Source: Sinotaia quadrata
Lineage: Eukaryota; Mollusca; Gastropoda; Architaenioglossa; Viviparidae
Direction of reading: 5' to 3'
Assembly: GCA_028829895.1 (NCBI GenBank)
Contig: CM054181.1
Coordinates: 28,666,357-28,730,356 of the forward strand
DNA: 64,000 bases
Position numbers and translations under genes: made by a program. Every line of letters starts with the position of its first letter. Within the stretch, counting starts at the first letter, position 1. The notes below the pieces were generated by a model, which was given only the letters and a program-made list of their open reading frames with translations, was not told the DNA's origin and did not search any database. Shown piece after piece: positions 1-11,734 of the stretch.

Positions 1-1060
1 GTATCTCGTCACACTGCCTAGGCCTAATGTCATGCTGGAAGTTATGTTACTTTACAACTAGATTTACAATTTGTCTTACTTCGATATAACTAGGTTTGGC
101 CCATCAGTTATGTTTACTTACACTGCAGTATAGCTAAGTTTAGTATCACTAGCTATGTCCTGATTAGTCATATCTGATCACATTATACTAGCTAGCTTTG
201 GTCTTACTATATTTGTCTCATCATACTGGCTAGCTCTGGTTTTACTATATTTGTCTCATCATACTGGCTAGCTTTGGTCTTACTATATTTGTCTCATCAT
301 ACTGCTAGTTTTGGTCTTACTATATTTGTCTGATCATACTAGTAAGAGTTGATATCACTAGTCATATCTGACCCTACTATGGTTGATCTCACTAGTCATA
401 TCTGATCCTACTATGGCTGATCTCAATATTTATATCCGACTCTATTCTAAATTCTATTCTAATTTCACTAGTTATATCTGACTCTATTGTGTTGATCTTA
501 CATGCTACATTTGACATACTATGATTGTCTCACTAGTTATATCTGGTCATACTATACTAGTTAGGGCTGGTCTCACTAGTTATATCTGGCCAATCTAGCC
601 AGGGTTAGCCTTGTCTTGTCACACCAACTAGGGTTGGTTTCATTATTTAAGTCTGGTGACACTAGATAAGATAAATCTCACCAGTCATGTCTGGCCACAT
701 TAGAGAGTGTAGGTCTCACTAGTATGGTTGGTCACACTAGCGAGGGTAAGTCTCACTAGTTATATATGTTCACACTAGCGAGGGTAAGTCTCACTACTTA
801 TGTCTGGTCACACTAGAAAGGGTAAGTTTCACTACTTTACGCCTGATCACACTAGTGAAGGTAAGCCTCACCACTTTGGTCACTCTGGCGAAGCTAAATC
901 TCATTAGTTATGTCTGGTCACACTAGCGAGGGTAAGTCTCACTAGTTATGTCTGGTTATACAAGCTAGGATTGTCTCACTAGCTGCATCTGGTCAGTTGA
1001 GCTAAGGTTGTCTCAGCAACTATGTCTGTATAATATGTTAGATTAGCCATTCTAAGTAAG
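1..1060. repeat. Degenerate minisatellite, period about 37-38 bp
   Basis: Diverged units built around 'cacactagcgagggtaag' and 'tcactagttatgtctggt' recur; two well-kept neighbours start near 733 and 770. A subfamily at about 196-340 carries 'tttggtcttactatatttg'. Similar half-units fade out towards 1430. The array runs off the left edge of the window, so its full length is unknown. The high divergence suggests an old array. Confidence 0.8.
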
Positions 1061-1429
1061 CAGTTTAGCATTTAAGTTAGAAATACTTAGCTACCTATGG
1101 TCATTCTACAGTTAAATCTTACTACACTCCAATGAACAATGATTAGTCACTTAACATGGTCAGAACTTAGTTGACTGTGCAGTGATTAGTAATTTTTATC
1201 TAGGTTTCATCACTCTAAGAGAGAGAGAACTGTTTAATCTTTATCTAGTTCTGGCTACAGTGGACTGAACATCGCTTAGTCATTTATTTAGGTCTGACGA
1301 CACGAGGCTGAGCAGTGTCTAGTCATTTAACTACATATAAGATGAGTAAAGTTTAGTCTTTTAACTAGGTCTGACTAGGCTAGACTGAGCAATGCTTTGT
1401 CACTTAACTAGATCCGATCACATTATATA

Positions 1430-1911
1430 ATAAGGTTGAAAAAAATACGTGCTGTCTTTTTCAGTAACTCATATGACTTATATTTAGCTTTTGAAATTTG
1501 TTTGGATTTTACTGTAAAAAGAAAAGAAAAGAAAAAAGTAACTTATTCAAACCGTCACTTATTCAAAACCATTTCTATTTTTTATATTTTTACGAAATGC
1601 CTATCAACGATTTTTCCCCCTTGTTTTGAATAAGTTGAAGTGGAATTAATGGTCCATTTGGCTATAGAAGTTAGTGATTGGAGAAGACTGACCAGACAGA
1701 GTTTATTTCAGCTGGCCAAGATTGCTTGCACAAACTATTGTCAACTGAAAAATGGAAATAATTAGAAATATGTTACTGAAATACTACATATAAACATTTA
1801 CTTAAACTGCACTTAAAAAGAAGGACTTGAACCTTTTGCTCGTGAAGAATGAAAGCAATAAAAATAGTGTTATCTAGTCAAAATCTTGCGAAATTTGGTT
1901 TGGGTTAATAC
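1430..1911. other. AT-rich sequence without a recognised gene
   Basis: This is AT-rich single-copy-looking DNA. A 65-codon plus frame at 1436-1633 has low-complexity Lys/Phe-rich content and no recognisable domain, so it is not called as a gene. Confidence 0.6.
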
Positions 1912-2256
1912 ATAACAGCCCAAACAGAGCCATTCACTAAAAACAAAACAAAACTTGCGAAATCCGATTAAAACAGAGCCGTTCTCTAAAAACAAAACAA
2001 AACTAGCGAAGTCCGATTAAAACAGAGCCATTCACTAAAAACGAAACAAAAGTAGCGAAGTCCGATTAAAACAGAGCCATTCACTAAAAACGAAACAAAA
2101 CTAGCGAAGTCCGATTAAAACAGAGCCATTCACTAAAAACAAACAAAACTTGCGACATCCAATTAAAACAGAGCCATTCACTAAAAACAAAACAGAACTG
2201 GCGACATCCAATTAAAACAGAGCCATTCACTAAAAACAAAACAGAACTGGCGAAAA
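1912..2256. repeat. 49-bp minisatellite, about 7 copies
   Basis: The anchor 'cagagccattcact' (or close variants) recurs at 1925, 1974, 2023, 2072, 2121, 2169 and 2218, giving a 49-bp period with one 48-bp unit. Units differ by a few substitutions. A minus-strand frame through the array is a by-product of the repeat. Confidence 0.9.
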
Positions 2257-2360
2257 ATTGAAACCGTGTCAACAATCGAACATTTGCGATGAATTAAAAT
2301 TTAGCCTTCTGACAAAACACCGGCGATGTCATCAACAGCAATTCAAACATTATTTTTCAG

Positions 2361-2529
2361 GCGGTCAAAGTCGGTCGAGTTACAACGTAGATGGCGAGTG
2401 ACAACAGTCTTGTTCGTCAAATCAGGGAACGATTGAGTTTGTTTTCACTGGAAATCCAGCGACGAAGAGATAGTCCTAGTTGTCATTCCAAAAATGCGGG
2501 AACTTGCCTAGGCTTGCACACGACTGCCA
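2361..2529 (+). CDS. Candidate first coding exon, unidentified protein
   Basis: A good acceptor (tatttttcag) ends at 2360 and a strong donor (GTGAGTAAC) starts at 2530. Between them an ATG at 2391 opens 46 codons plus one base, beginning MASDNSLVRQIRERLSLF and rich in Arg and Ser. An in-frame TAG lies directly before the ATG, so it would be a first coding exon with 30 bases of 5' leader. Base composition is richer in G+C than its neighbours. If the donor is not used, the frame stops at TAA 2534-2536 and then stays open in the same frame to about 2764. I do not recognise the protein, and the exon could be chance or a decayed gene. Confidence 0.22.
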
Positions 2530-3683
2530 GTGAGTAACAAACAAGCTGTCGATGGACTCTCCTGCCCGGAAGAAACAAAACGTCTGTAGTCACAGCGAAG
2601 ATTCATGTCTTCCCGTTTCAAAACGGAGTGATCGTTTGGCTCTTGAGTGCTGAATTACAAAAGCACTCACTGTCCGGCCTGCAAATTATTGCCGAAGGAC
2701 TGAAGAAGGAAATCAAACGGTTGTTAACATTGGGGAAATTAAAAACAAATCAAAAGAAATAAATACAATTCTATGATTCGTACATGCATCACAGATAACC
2801 ACGTTTAGGAAAAAAGGTTCAGAGAATGGAAAGGGGAGGGATCAGAGTTCACCATCCCTAGAGACAGGATAAAAGACCGATACATTTAAATCACACAAAG
2901 TAAGAAAATCAACAGGCCCCCCCAAAAAAAAAATCCCCAAACAAAACATGATTAAATGATCGCATTACAGCGACTTATTTTAAGTAATGAATGTGCACTA
3001 ATGAAATCTGTAGCCGAAACTAGTAATCTCTGTAAAACGCACTTGTCATCCCGCCCAGTAAACAGCGAACCTGTGTCCTAGAATTCACAAACGCATGCGC
3101 ATAACATACAAAAACATCACAGGCTCACAAACAGACTGACCACAATCACAGACCGCGCGATGATTGGCTAAAATCCGGCAGAGGAAATATACAACACGCT
3201 GAACGAACCTCCTGACTGCGACATGCATAAATAATTACGACCTGAATCGATTGACTCTTGATGAGTTCAGTTACAGGCCGCTAAAGACAAATACAAAATC
3301 AATTCTCATTATCACCTCAGGATGGCTAAGAGGCAGAACTTAGCTGATGCACAAAAAGACACGCATAACGGCGATCACCCATCTTCTATACAGTTTCTAA
3401 TGCTGCTGAAATTAAGGTCACGCATGTCACGTGAGTAAATCCTAAGACTGAGATAGTTTGCATTAGAATTAATGGTAAGAATGTAGGTCAAGCAGCAGTA
3501 AATATACAAGACATCTGACGTCACAAAGAAAGTGGAGCTTTATTTGGGATGTGTGAGAAAAACATAATGACCGAAATTAAAAAAAAAACTACATTGCTGT
3601 GGATATCATATTCGGTTATATGAATTTTGTTATAACGTGTTGCTTATGTTTTAAGCTGACATCAGGATCACAGTTTGAGCATG
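2530..3683. other. Non-coding or intronic, no recognised gene
   Basis: The first 230 bases keep an open plus frame (about 2537-2764), ending in a Lys-rich stretch. The rest has A-runs, scattered stops on both strands and no recognisable family. Confidence 0.5.
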
Positions 3684-3735
3684 CATCTATCTATCTATCT
3701 ATCTGTCTGTCTTTCTGTCTGTCTGTCCGTCCCTC
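3684..3735. repeat. Microsatellite (TCTA)n/(GTCT)n
   Basis: Consecutive 'atct' tetramers pass into 'gtct' and then 'gtcc' tetramers. Confidence 0.9.
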
Positions 3736-4410
3736 CATCTATCCATACATCCATACTGACATTTTAAATGCTCGAGGCGGGGTTTGTCAATCAAGTGGAT
3801 CTTTAATTAAAGTGTCAATAACCACGACTTGCCACTCGTGAAAGCACTGTCACACGTCTGAAAATATTTAAAATCCACCAAGAGATGAGGAATAGCGATA
3901 ACGTCTGCTACTCTTTCAGACTGGCTACTCATCTGAGAATGACTGAAATCCTACCAAAAGGGGTGGGTGGGTTAGGACCTAAATGATGATAACGTATGCC
4001 AGCTATGTCGCCCAATGTCACCTTGCAAAATCACTCGCTAATGAAGATAACTCAAGCACCTATAGAGCAAAGCCAGGTTAGAGTTAGTTCCCTTGTGAAG
4101 TACTCTCCCTTCAGACTCAATGAAAAACGAACGACAAAGCCATCAACGTCGAAGAGTCTTGTTCATGACTTCACACCCCTCCCCACCCCTTTAGAAAAGA
4201 ACGGGCAATTGCGCTCGCACGTACACGTAGACATGCGTGACAAAGACTGAAGACAAAAATAGACACACTGTCACGATGAGTTAATGAGATTGAAATAAGA
4301 CAGACAAAACAGCGAGTAAAGAAATCCGACAAAATCCCATCAAGGAAGTGAAAGAGCATTGATGGGAGAGAGAACTCAACAAGGTGATGTTACAAAACTT
4401 ACAAAACTTA

Positions 4411-4480
4411 GAGTCTTACATTTAAAGTATGAGTGGTAATCATCTATTTCAGTTCAACTCATACTTTAAATGTATGACTC
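4411..4480. other. Inverted repeat, 24-bp stem with 22-nt loop
   Basis: The arm 4411-4434 (gagtcttacatttaaagtat then gagt) is the reverse complement of 4457-4480 except at one position. The intervening 22 bases are unpaired. Transcribed in either direction this would fold into one hairpin. It could be a miRNA-like precursor, a MITE core or chance. No terminal duplication was seen around it. Confidence 0.75.
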
Positions 4481-4914
4481 TACCCATTAGAACTCGCGCA
4501 CCCTAAACTAAAACCGATACTGGGGTGACATATAACGAGTAAAGATGTCATACAAAAATATGACTTAACGAGGTCTAAATAAAAGAGTCATTGAGGCGAA
4601 ATAAACGGGGCCTGAAATATAACAAAATTACAGGTTAAAAATGTGAGAGCCCTCAGCAAGAACTGACGCTTAAGTGCCTATTACGACGGCTGAGGTAATA
4701 CAGCAGATGTCTTAACTATCTGATTTAATGAGACGAACAAGAGTCAGATTGTACTTAAGAACTATGATTCCGAACGCCAAACGACCGCCCCTACCCCTCA
4801 TCCCGAGGAAGAAACTTTGGCACGGAACAATTTCCTTTCTCACTGGCTAAATACTAAATAATTATTCCTGATGACTAGATACAATTAACCTTCTCTACTA
4901 AACACTGTTAAATA

Positions 4915-5055
4915 CATCTATTAATTACTATTCCTTCTCATTGACACTGCGTACTATTAACTTCTGACTGATACTAACTATTATTAACTTCTGACTGATA
5001 CTAACTATTATTTTATTAACTTCTGACTAATACTAAGTACTATTAACTTCTGTGG
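4915..5055. repeat. Short degenerate repeat, 3-4 units
   Basis: 'attaacttctgactgatact' recurs with small indels between about 4945 and 5050, with a looser copy upstream. Confidence 0.7.
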
Positions 5056-5525
5056 CAGAGTAAATTTGCCTATACATATTTCTAAATTTAATTGTTATAT
5101 AAGTTGTTAAATGTCAAACTGACCCGACCTTGGGCACTGCTTGTGCTTTTATTTTTAAGTGTCAGAGTTGGAAGTAAACAACCGAAGTAAAGAATGTGCT
5201 AGAAAATTGCTGCTGCAATCCAAACCAGTTCCAACTGGATGAGTAGTTTTTTCTAACAGACTCACACTGTTTAGAACAATCTCAACCGATGATGATGGAC
5301 CGAAAGCTACTTTGTTGAAGGACTACTCTATTCTAATACTTAGAATGTGAACAGAACTCCAGTCCGATCGATAGCTTATGGTAAGTTAATTGACGGATAA
5401 AGAAAGAATAGATTTAGATTGAACAGAGTGTAGGCTAGCAGAATCCGTAACAAGTATGTATCAGTACTAGATTGAACTTGTGAACCATATTGATACTTCA
5501 CGTCAAAAAGATACTGAGAATGTAT

Positions 5526-5785
5526 GCAAAAGCAAGACTAGACAAGCATGTCTGTACAACCATAACATGAAAAAGCAAGACTAGACAATCATGTCTGTAC
5601 AACCATAACATGAAAAAGCAAGACTAGACAATCATGTCTGTACAACCATAACATGAAAAAGCAAGACTAGACAAGCATGTCTCTACAACCATAACATGAT
5701 AAAGCAAGACTAGACAAGCATGTCTGTACAACCATAACATGAAAAAGCAAGACTAGACAAGCATGTCTGTACAACCATAACATGA
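5526..5785. repeat. 43-bp minisatellite, 6 copies
   Basis: 'agcaagactagacaagcatg' recurs at 5531, 5574, 5617, 5660, 5703 and 5746, exactly 43 bp apart, with very few substitutions. The low divergence suggests recent amplification. Confidence 0.93.
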
Positions 5786-6261
5786 AAGCATGTAACGTTG
5801 AAGGCGGTACACGAGTGTTGTTTGTTGTTACCTCTGCACCAAAACAAATTAGATGTATCATGGAAGTTGAAGTTGTAGTGAAGTTGTAGAGAAACTGAAT
5901 GGGTGAAATTTCTGAATTAAGATGGGATATAAAGTGAAAATCTTTCATGCTAATCTGATGAAAGCATATAAAGAATGCCCGGATAACATTGTAATTATTG
6001 TAATATAGAACAATGCTACCTCTGTAACCGATGCTAAATCTGCACCACATGCTTAACAGTTGTTGAAACAACTGATGGCATTATTTTATATCCAGAAGTC
6101 TCAGACTCTGATGCTCAACAGTTTTTGAGCATGATAAAATAAACTCATGACGGTTTTACCGATACATCTGTAAAAATGAGTCTGTTTTGAATTTATGGTT
6201 GCACAACTGGATCATAATCTGATCTGCATGAAACTGTATGTTTTACCTTATGCTAAATAGG

Positions 6262-6975
6262 ATGCTGTAAAGAGGAAATCAACTTTATGTTAACCTTAGG
6301 TATGAGTGAGAAGGCAGAGTCTCCATATAGTTCTCCTATTGTCCTAATTAAAAAGAAGGATGGCAGGCTCTAATTTTGTGTGGATTACAGACAGCTGAAC
6401 AAGTCGATTGTTTTTTTTTTTTTTTTTTTAGCTGAATTGTTGCTTGAACCAGAGCACCTTTTTGCTCAGCTCAGTGGAGCATAATATTTTTCTAAATTAG
6501 ATTTGACAGGTTTTTGGCAATTCCAGTCTGTGAGGCAGACAGGCCAAAATTAGCATTGGACGGGTAATGCCGTTCAGCACCCCACAGTGCCAGCTGCTTT
6601 CATTAACATGATGAGATTGTTCATCGAACTCATGAAAGCGGAATCTGTCTCTAAATTCATTGATGACATATTGGTGGCTACCCAGACCCTGGAAGAACTT
6701 CCCCGAGTGTTATGGAAGTTATTCCAGCATTTGGAGGAATGTAATCTTACTGCTCAACGAACAAAATGTTTTTTTGGTCATTTTAAACTTGAATATTTGG
6801 GACATACAGTGGGACAATATCTCCTGTGGCAAAAGGCATAAGAAGTAAGTAAACTTGAAGACACGGAGAGACCCTTCTCGAAAACAAATATTAAATCCTT
6901 TTTGAGATCGGCTGGTTACTATAGAAAATTCATTTCCAAATTTAGTGCCATTGCCAAATCACTCATTGATCTCTA
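6262..6975 (+). pseudogene. Decayed Ty3/gypsy reverse-transcriptase relic
   Basis: Read in shifting frames, this plus-strand stretch gives reverse-transcriptase blocks in the right order. They are SPYSSPIVLIKKKDGR (from about 6320), FCVDYRQLNK, SKLDLTGFWQFQ (near 6495), the catalytic FIDDILVATQT (6656 on), LTAQRTKC, EYLGHTVG, and SFLRSAGYYRKFISKFSAIA (about 6895-6955). In-frame stops, frameshifts and a run of about 19 T at 6412-6430 break it. Gag, protease, RNase H, integrase and LTRs were not found nearby. Its residues differ from the intact element at 21-29 kb, so it is a separate, older family. It cannot encode a working enzyme. Confidence 0.9.
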
Positions 6976-7770
6976 CCCATCACCACCGAATTTAGTACAC
7001 ATGTACCTTCGTAGGCCCTACGTTCGATTTGCAGTTGGCGTGACTGTAACAACGAACTTTAACATCAGCCAATTATCACCAGCATTCTGCCTCGGGGATC
7101 TACAGATGCAGTTTGCACCGAGTACTTGAGAGGGCCACAGGTGCGCTTTCAGTCACTTAATTAGACACGTTTTAATAATAATTGCACGCACCGCGTGCAA
7201 CACAGCTCCAAGGCCATCGTTTTCCTCTGCGTAAACTGCATCAAACTTTGACAGCAGTATTGTGTTTAATCGGTAAAGCGCGAAGTATAACAATAAACCG
7301 AAGTATGCATACATATGTTCTTGAGAGTTCTATTTATAGCAACACTTACTGTGCGCGAATGCGAATTACTTTTTAGAAAGTATACGATAGGACCCATAAA
7401 TATCATTGACCGCGAAAACCACAGTAATGCTTCTATTAGGTCGAAATATATTTTGAGAAGTTTATTTTCTCTCCTGATTTCAAATGTATATTTATTAGGT
7501 CGCGAGCACTGATTCTTACCACAAAACAATGTTGTTTACCCAGAATCCCACTTCAGTTATAAAATCTTAGGGTTAAATAATTAAATCATTAATATTATAC
7601 CCACTTTTCCCTCCTTTTCGTAACGGGCATCCATACCAAAACAAGAAACTATAAATAAACAAACAGCCTGCTTATTTGCTAGCAGCTTATCAAAGAACTG
7701 TTGGGGCGAGCACTGACTGAATAATGTTCGCATTCAGTATGGCTTTTGGCTATCAATGTTTTATCTTCTC
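6976..7770. other. Sequence with no recognised gene
   Basis: After the retroelement relic the sequence has moderate G+C (7010-7260) and overlapping short open frames on both strands at 7266-7529, none with a recognisable domain. Nothing could be assigned. Confidence 0.5.
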
Positions 7771-7795
7771 CCTCTATTTGTTTGCTTGTCCTTTT

Positions 7796-7965
7796 TTTTT
7801 GCCCGTCTGTCTGTTCGTCTTTCTTTGTCTGCCTGTCAGTTCGTCTGTCTGTCTCTCTGCTTGCCTGTCTGTTTTTGTCTGACTGTATTTGCCTATTTGT
7901 CTCTTCGTCTTTTGCAGGTCTGATTGCCTGTCCGTCTGCTTGCGTGTCTCTTCCCGCAAGTTTTG
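7796..7965. repeat. Degenerate (GTCT)n pyrimidine-rich tract
   Basis: Interrupted 'gtctgtctg' and 'cgtcttt' motifs form a simple-sequence region. Opposing Ser/Cys-rich and Thr/Arg/Gln-rich frames across it are artefacts. Confidence 0.85.
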
Positions 7966-8519
7966 TCTTTGCCTGTTGCTCTTTTAATATGCGACACGTT
8001 GCACAGATACAGCATGAGATTCACAAAACAGCAAATTACCAATATTTTGTGCATTGCAAAGTCTACCACTAACACACATCTCTTCTACGACAAACTAGAA
8101 TAAGGTTGAAATGAACGAACTGACCTTCTCCCGTAGATTTGCTTGTTAGAGGACGAACGTCAGTCTGTCTGAATAAAACAATAGTCCCCTCCCCCCACAC
8201 ACTTCGGAAATGAGAGAGTGAGGAAACAGATAAGTATAGTGCAAGTAGTTATATGTCATGTACGAACTAGCTTTGTTTCCCCCCTCCAAGCAGACAGAAC
8301 AACATCGGCTGTTAGAGATGCACTGGGCATAATTAACTGTAAGCTTCAACCCTCCACACAAAACTCTACTGGTTATACTATTCTTGTTCTTTAAGGTAAA
8401 TGTCAAATTGTCACTTATCTCCCTTGAATCCTGTCAACAGTAACTGCTCTCCCTGGACTTGTCGTTGATAAGTTTTACTGCATCTCCGCAACAGCAAAAT
8501 AATTGTATAGTTTGAAGAA

Positions 8520-8755
8520 TAATTTATTATTCGTGAAGTCAATCGCCAAAAAATGTTATTCGTGAAGTCAATCGCCAAGAAATGTTATTCGTGAAGTCAA
8601 TTGCCAAAAAAAAATGTTATTCGTGAAGTCAACCGCCCCACAAAAATGTTATTCGTGAAGTCAATCGCCAAGAAATGTTATTCGTGAAGTCAATCGCCAA
8701 AAAATGTTATTCTTGAAGACAATCGCCAAAAATGTTATTCGTGAAGTCAGTCACA
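8520..8755. repeat. About 28-bp minisatellite, 8-9 copies
   Basis: 'ttattcgtgaagtcaatcgc' recurs about eight times, spaced 28-34 bp because A-runs between units vary in length. Confidence 0.9.
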
Positions 8756-8824
8756 ACAATTACATTGCACCAGAAGCAAGAAGGGAGTTCCTCATTTCAA
8801 TTATAAGCACACAATTTTTTTTTT

Positions 8825-9080
8825 GATAAGGGTCTCAGAGAAGTCCTATAGAGTTTAAAGATAAGGGTCTCAGAGAAGTCCTATAGAGTTTAAAGATAAG
8901 GGTCTCAGAGAAGTCCTATAGAGTTTAAAGATAAGGGTCTCAGAGAAGTCCTATAGAGTTTAAAGATAAGGGTCTCAGAGAAGTCCTATAGAGTTTAAAG
9001 ATAAGGGTCTCAGAGAAGTCCTATAGAGTTTAAAGATAAGGGTCTCAGAGAAGTCCTATAGAGTTTAAAGATAAGTGTCG
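8825..9080. repeat. 35-bp minisatellite, 7 identical copies
   Basis: Units starting 'gataagggtctcagagaagt' begin at 8825, 8860, 8895, 8930, 8965, 9000 and 9035 with no differences seen by eye. A truncated eighth starts at 9070. Complete homogeneity indicates very recent expansion or conversion, or an assembly duplication. Confidence 0.95.
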
Positions 9081-9349
9081 CACAACATCGATGACCTCTG
9101 GGGTCAACAATGGTTGCGTCACATCTTTATATACACGGGAATTTTCTAATTTCAACTTGTCTTGGATCACGTAACATCACAGGACACAAATCAGTTATAA
9201 AGAAACTGAAAATAAGTGAAAAACTAAATAGTATTATAAGGAAATGTCTCTTGATAACAATGAGCTGTCAGGGTGTACCAATTACTGTTTTCTGTTTCGT
9301 GACTGAATTAATATATGTCATTGAAAAAAAATGAGATAAGAGAAAAAAT

Positions 9350-9730
9350 GTAGTTATATTTATAAATTAAAATTCGCGAAAGGCACTGACATATTTATAA
9401 ATTAAATAAAAGATAATACAGCAATTATTTATGAAAATAAAATAAGGAAGGTGGTGCATATATATTTAATTCAAAAGAAGGGAGATAATGCAATTTTAAT
9501 AATAATTTAAAAGGGCGTAATGCATTTAAAGAAGGGGATATATACTTAATAATCAAACAGGGGCCTATGAAATAATACTTATTACAAAACAAGGGAGATA
9601 ATGTAATTTATTTGAAAATAAAGAAGGGAGATTATGTAATTACATTAAAAAGTTGAGAAAGAAGGTAATGCAATGTCAAACATGAAGAGGGAAGTTAATG
9701 CAATTATATTTAAAAGTCGAGATGGGAATT
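9350..9730. repeat. Very degenerate AT-rich repeat
   Basis: Loose copies of 'aagaagggagataatgcaat' and 'atttataaattaaa' recur irregularly. Periodicity is poor. Confidence 0.55.
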
Positions 9731-10014
9731 AACAGGGCCATAACCAAAGACTAGAGTCGACTTTTATTTTTCATAGTTTTTTAAATTTAACTAAAGGTGC
9801 TAGAAGATGCCTAACAATGGAAAATACCAGAACAAGCAGACGGCAGTACCAAACTGGGGATAAAGAAACAGAAAATAACAATCAAGTACAGAGACGTTTA
9901 AGCTGAATGCACGTCGCGGGGGGGGGGGGGGAACCTTGTGTAAGACCGATTTTTTTAATTTCCTCAGGGATGTTGAAGAATAATTAATATGAGCAACGTG
10001 AAGAGTTAGAAGAA

Positions 10015-10140
10015 GGCTTGTAGAAGTATGAGAAGTGTTTGAAAAAGGCTTATAGAAGTATAAGAAATGTTAGAAGAAGGCCTATAGAAATATGAGAAGT
10101 GTTAGAAGAAGGCTTGTAGAAGTATGAGAAGTGTTTGAAG
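10015..10140. repeat. About 32-bp repeat, 4 copies
   Basis: 'tagaagtatgagaagtgtt' or close variants start at 10021, 10053, 10084 and 10117. Confidence 0.85.
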
Positions 10141-10209
10141 GAGACTTTTACAAGAAGAGAAACAGAGACTCTAAAAAAGGAAAGTAAGGAGAGGACAAAC
10201 AAAATTATG

Positions 10210-10460
10210 TAAAGAACTTGAAGGAGAATTTAACAAGAGTAAACAAAACTCCAGAAGTACTGGAAAGAGAATTTAACAAGAGTAAACAAAACTCATGAAG
10301 TACTGGAAAGAGAATTTAACAAGAGTAAAAGAAACTCCAGAAGTACTTGAAGGAGAATTTAAAAAGAGTAAAAGAAACTCCAGAAGTACTTGAATGAGAA
10401 TTTAACAAGAGTAAAAGAAACTCCAGAAGTACTTGAATGAGAATTTAACAAGAGCTACTG
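10210..10460. repeat. 43-bp minisatellite, about 5 copies
   Basis: 'gaagtac' followed by 'gagaatttaacaagagtaaa' recurs near 10254, 10297, 10340 and 10383. Units vary in a few bases. Confidence 0.88.
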
Positions 10461-10642
10461 AGACTCCAAAGAAGAAAATAAGTAGAAGACTCGTAGTACA
10501 ATGGAAAGCGTTGGAAGGAAAATTTATCTAGGAGAGCAAACTTAAGGTGGGCAAGAGGGGTAATAGCATCCAGTATCATATGATTCCATAAAGAAACTGA
10601 CAACAAAAAACCATAAATCAGTGGGCGGTTCAATGAATATTT

Positions 10643-10732
<90 letters not shown>

Positions 10733-10740
10733 AGAGAGAG
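10643..10740. repeat. (TG)n microsatellite with GA tail
   Basis: About 90 bp of TG dinucleotides interrupted by 'tgtttg', ending in 'gagagaga'. The His/Thr frames over it are artefacts. Confidence 0.97.
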
Positions 10741-10849
10741 ACCTTAAAGAACAACGAATGAAATAAGCTACAAATCAAAGAGTGTTTTAGGGAAAACAGT
10801 TATTTATACAAGAGGCAGCATAGAGAACGACTGCAGGAAAAAAATAATG

Positions 10850-11245
10850 AAATAATGCTACATGACTAGGGTATTTGATAATGCTACATGACTAGGGTAT
10901 TTGATAATGCTACATGACTAGGGTATTTGATAATGCTACATGACTAGGGTATTTGATAATGCTACATGACTAGGGTATTTGATAATGCTACATGACTAGG
11001 GTATCTGATAATGCTACATGACTAGGGTATTTGATAATGCTAAAGACTAGGGTATTTGATAATGCTACATGACTAGGGTATTTGATAATGCTACATGACT
11101 CAGGTATTTGATAAGTGCTACATGACTAGGGTATTTGATAATGCTACATGACTCAGGTATTTGATAGTGCTACATGACTAGGGTATTTGATAGTGCTACA
11201 TGACTAGGGTATTTGATAGTGCTACGTGACTAGGGTATTTGGGTA
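10850..11245. repeat. 27-bp minisatellite, about 14 copies
   Basis: 'gctacatgactagggtattt' then 'gataat' repeats every 27 bp, with a few one-base changes such as 'actcagg' for 'actaggg'. Diverged copies reappear near 11330-11400. Confidence 0.95.
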
Positions 11246-11459
11246 TCGAAGAAGAATACCGGATAAGAGTTTCTAACAGGGCAATAAAACGAACAAAACA
11301 GAAAAGACGACATGAATACAGTATCTGGGAAGCTACAGGACTAAGGTATATCAGAAAGCTACATTAGAGTATTTGAGAAGACTATATGACTACAGTATTT
11401 AACAGATACGGTAATAAAACAGGAAACATAAAACCCCCAAAGCAGGTTCCTTCTCAAAA

Positions 11460-11660
11460 TAAAGTCAGAGGTTGTAGAACATCCAACTACTCTAGAAGGA
11501 TAACATTTCTAGAATTATAACAACCACAGAAGGACAAAATTTCTAGAAAGAAAACTCTAGAATATCTAATAACCACAGAAGGACAATTCTAGAAAGACAA
11601 CACAAAAATATTTAACAACCTAAGCAGGACAACAATTCTAGAAAGACAACAACGTTTGAA
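11460..11660. repeat. Degenerate repeat, about 40-60 bp units
   Basis: 'ccacagaaggacaa' followed by 'ttctagaaagacaac' recurs three to four times with variable spacing. Confidence 0.65.
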
Positions 11661-11734
11661 CATCCAGCAACTCGAGGGACACTTATCGACAGGACAATAT
11701 TTGAATCAGAGTATAAGAAAATGAGCAAAAAGAA

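Noticed and set aside
8825..9080. CRISPR-like regular repeats
   Set aside because: Units are contiguous with no unique spacers, no cas genes are present and the context is animal nuclear DNA.
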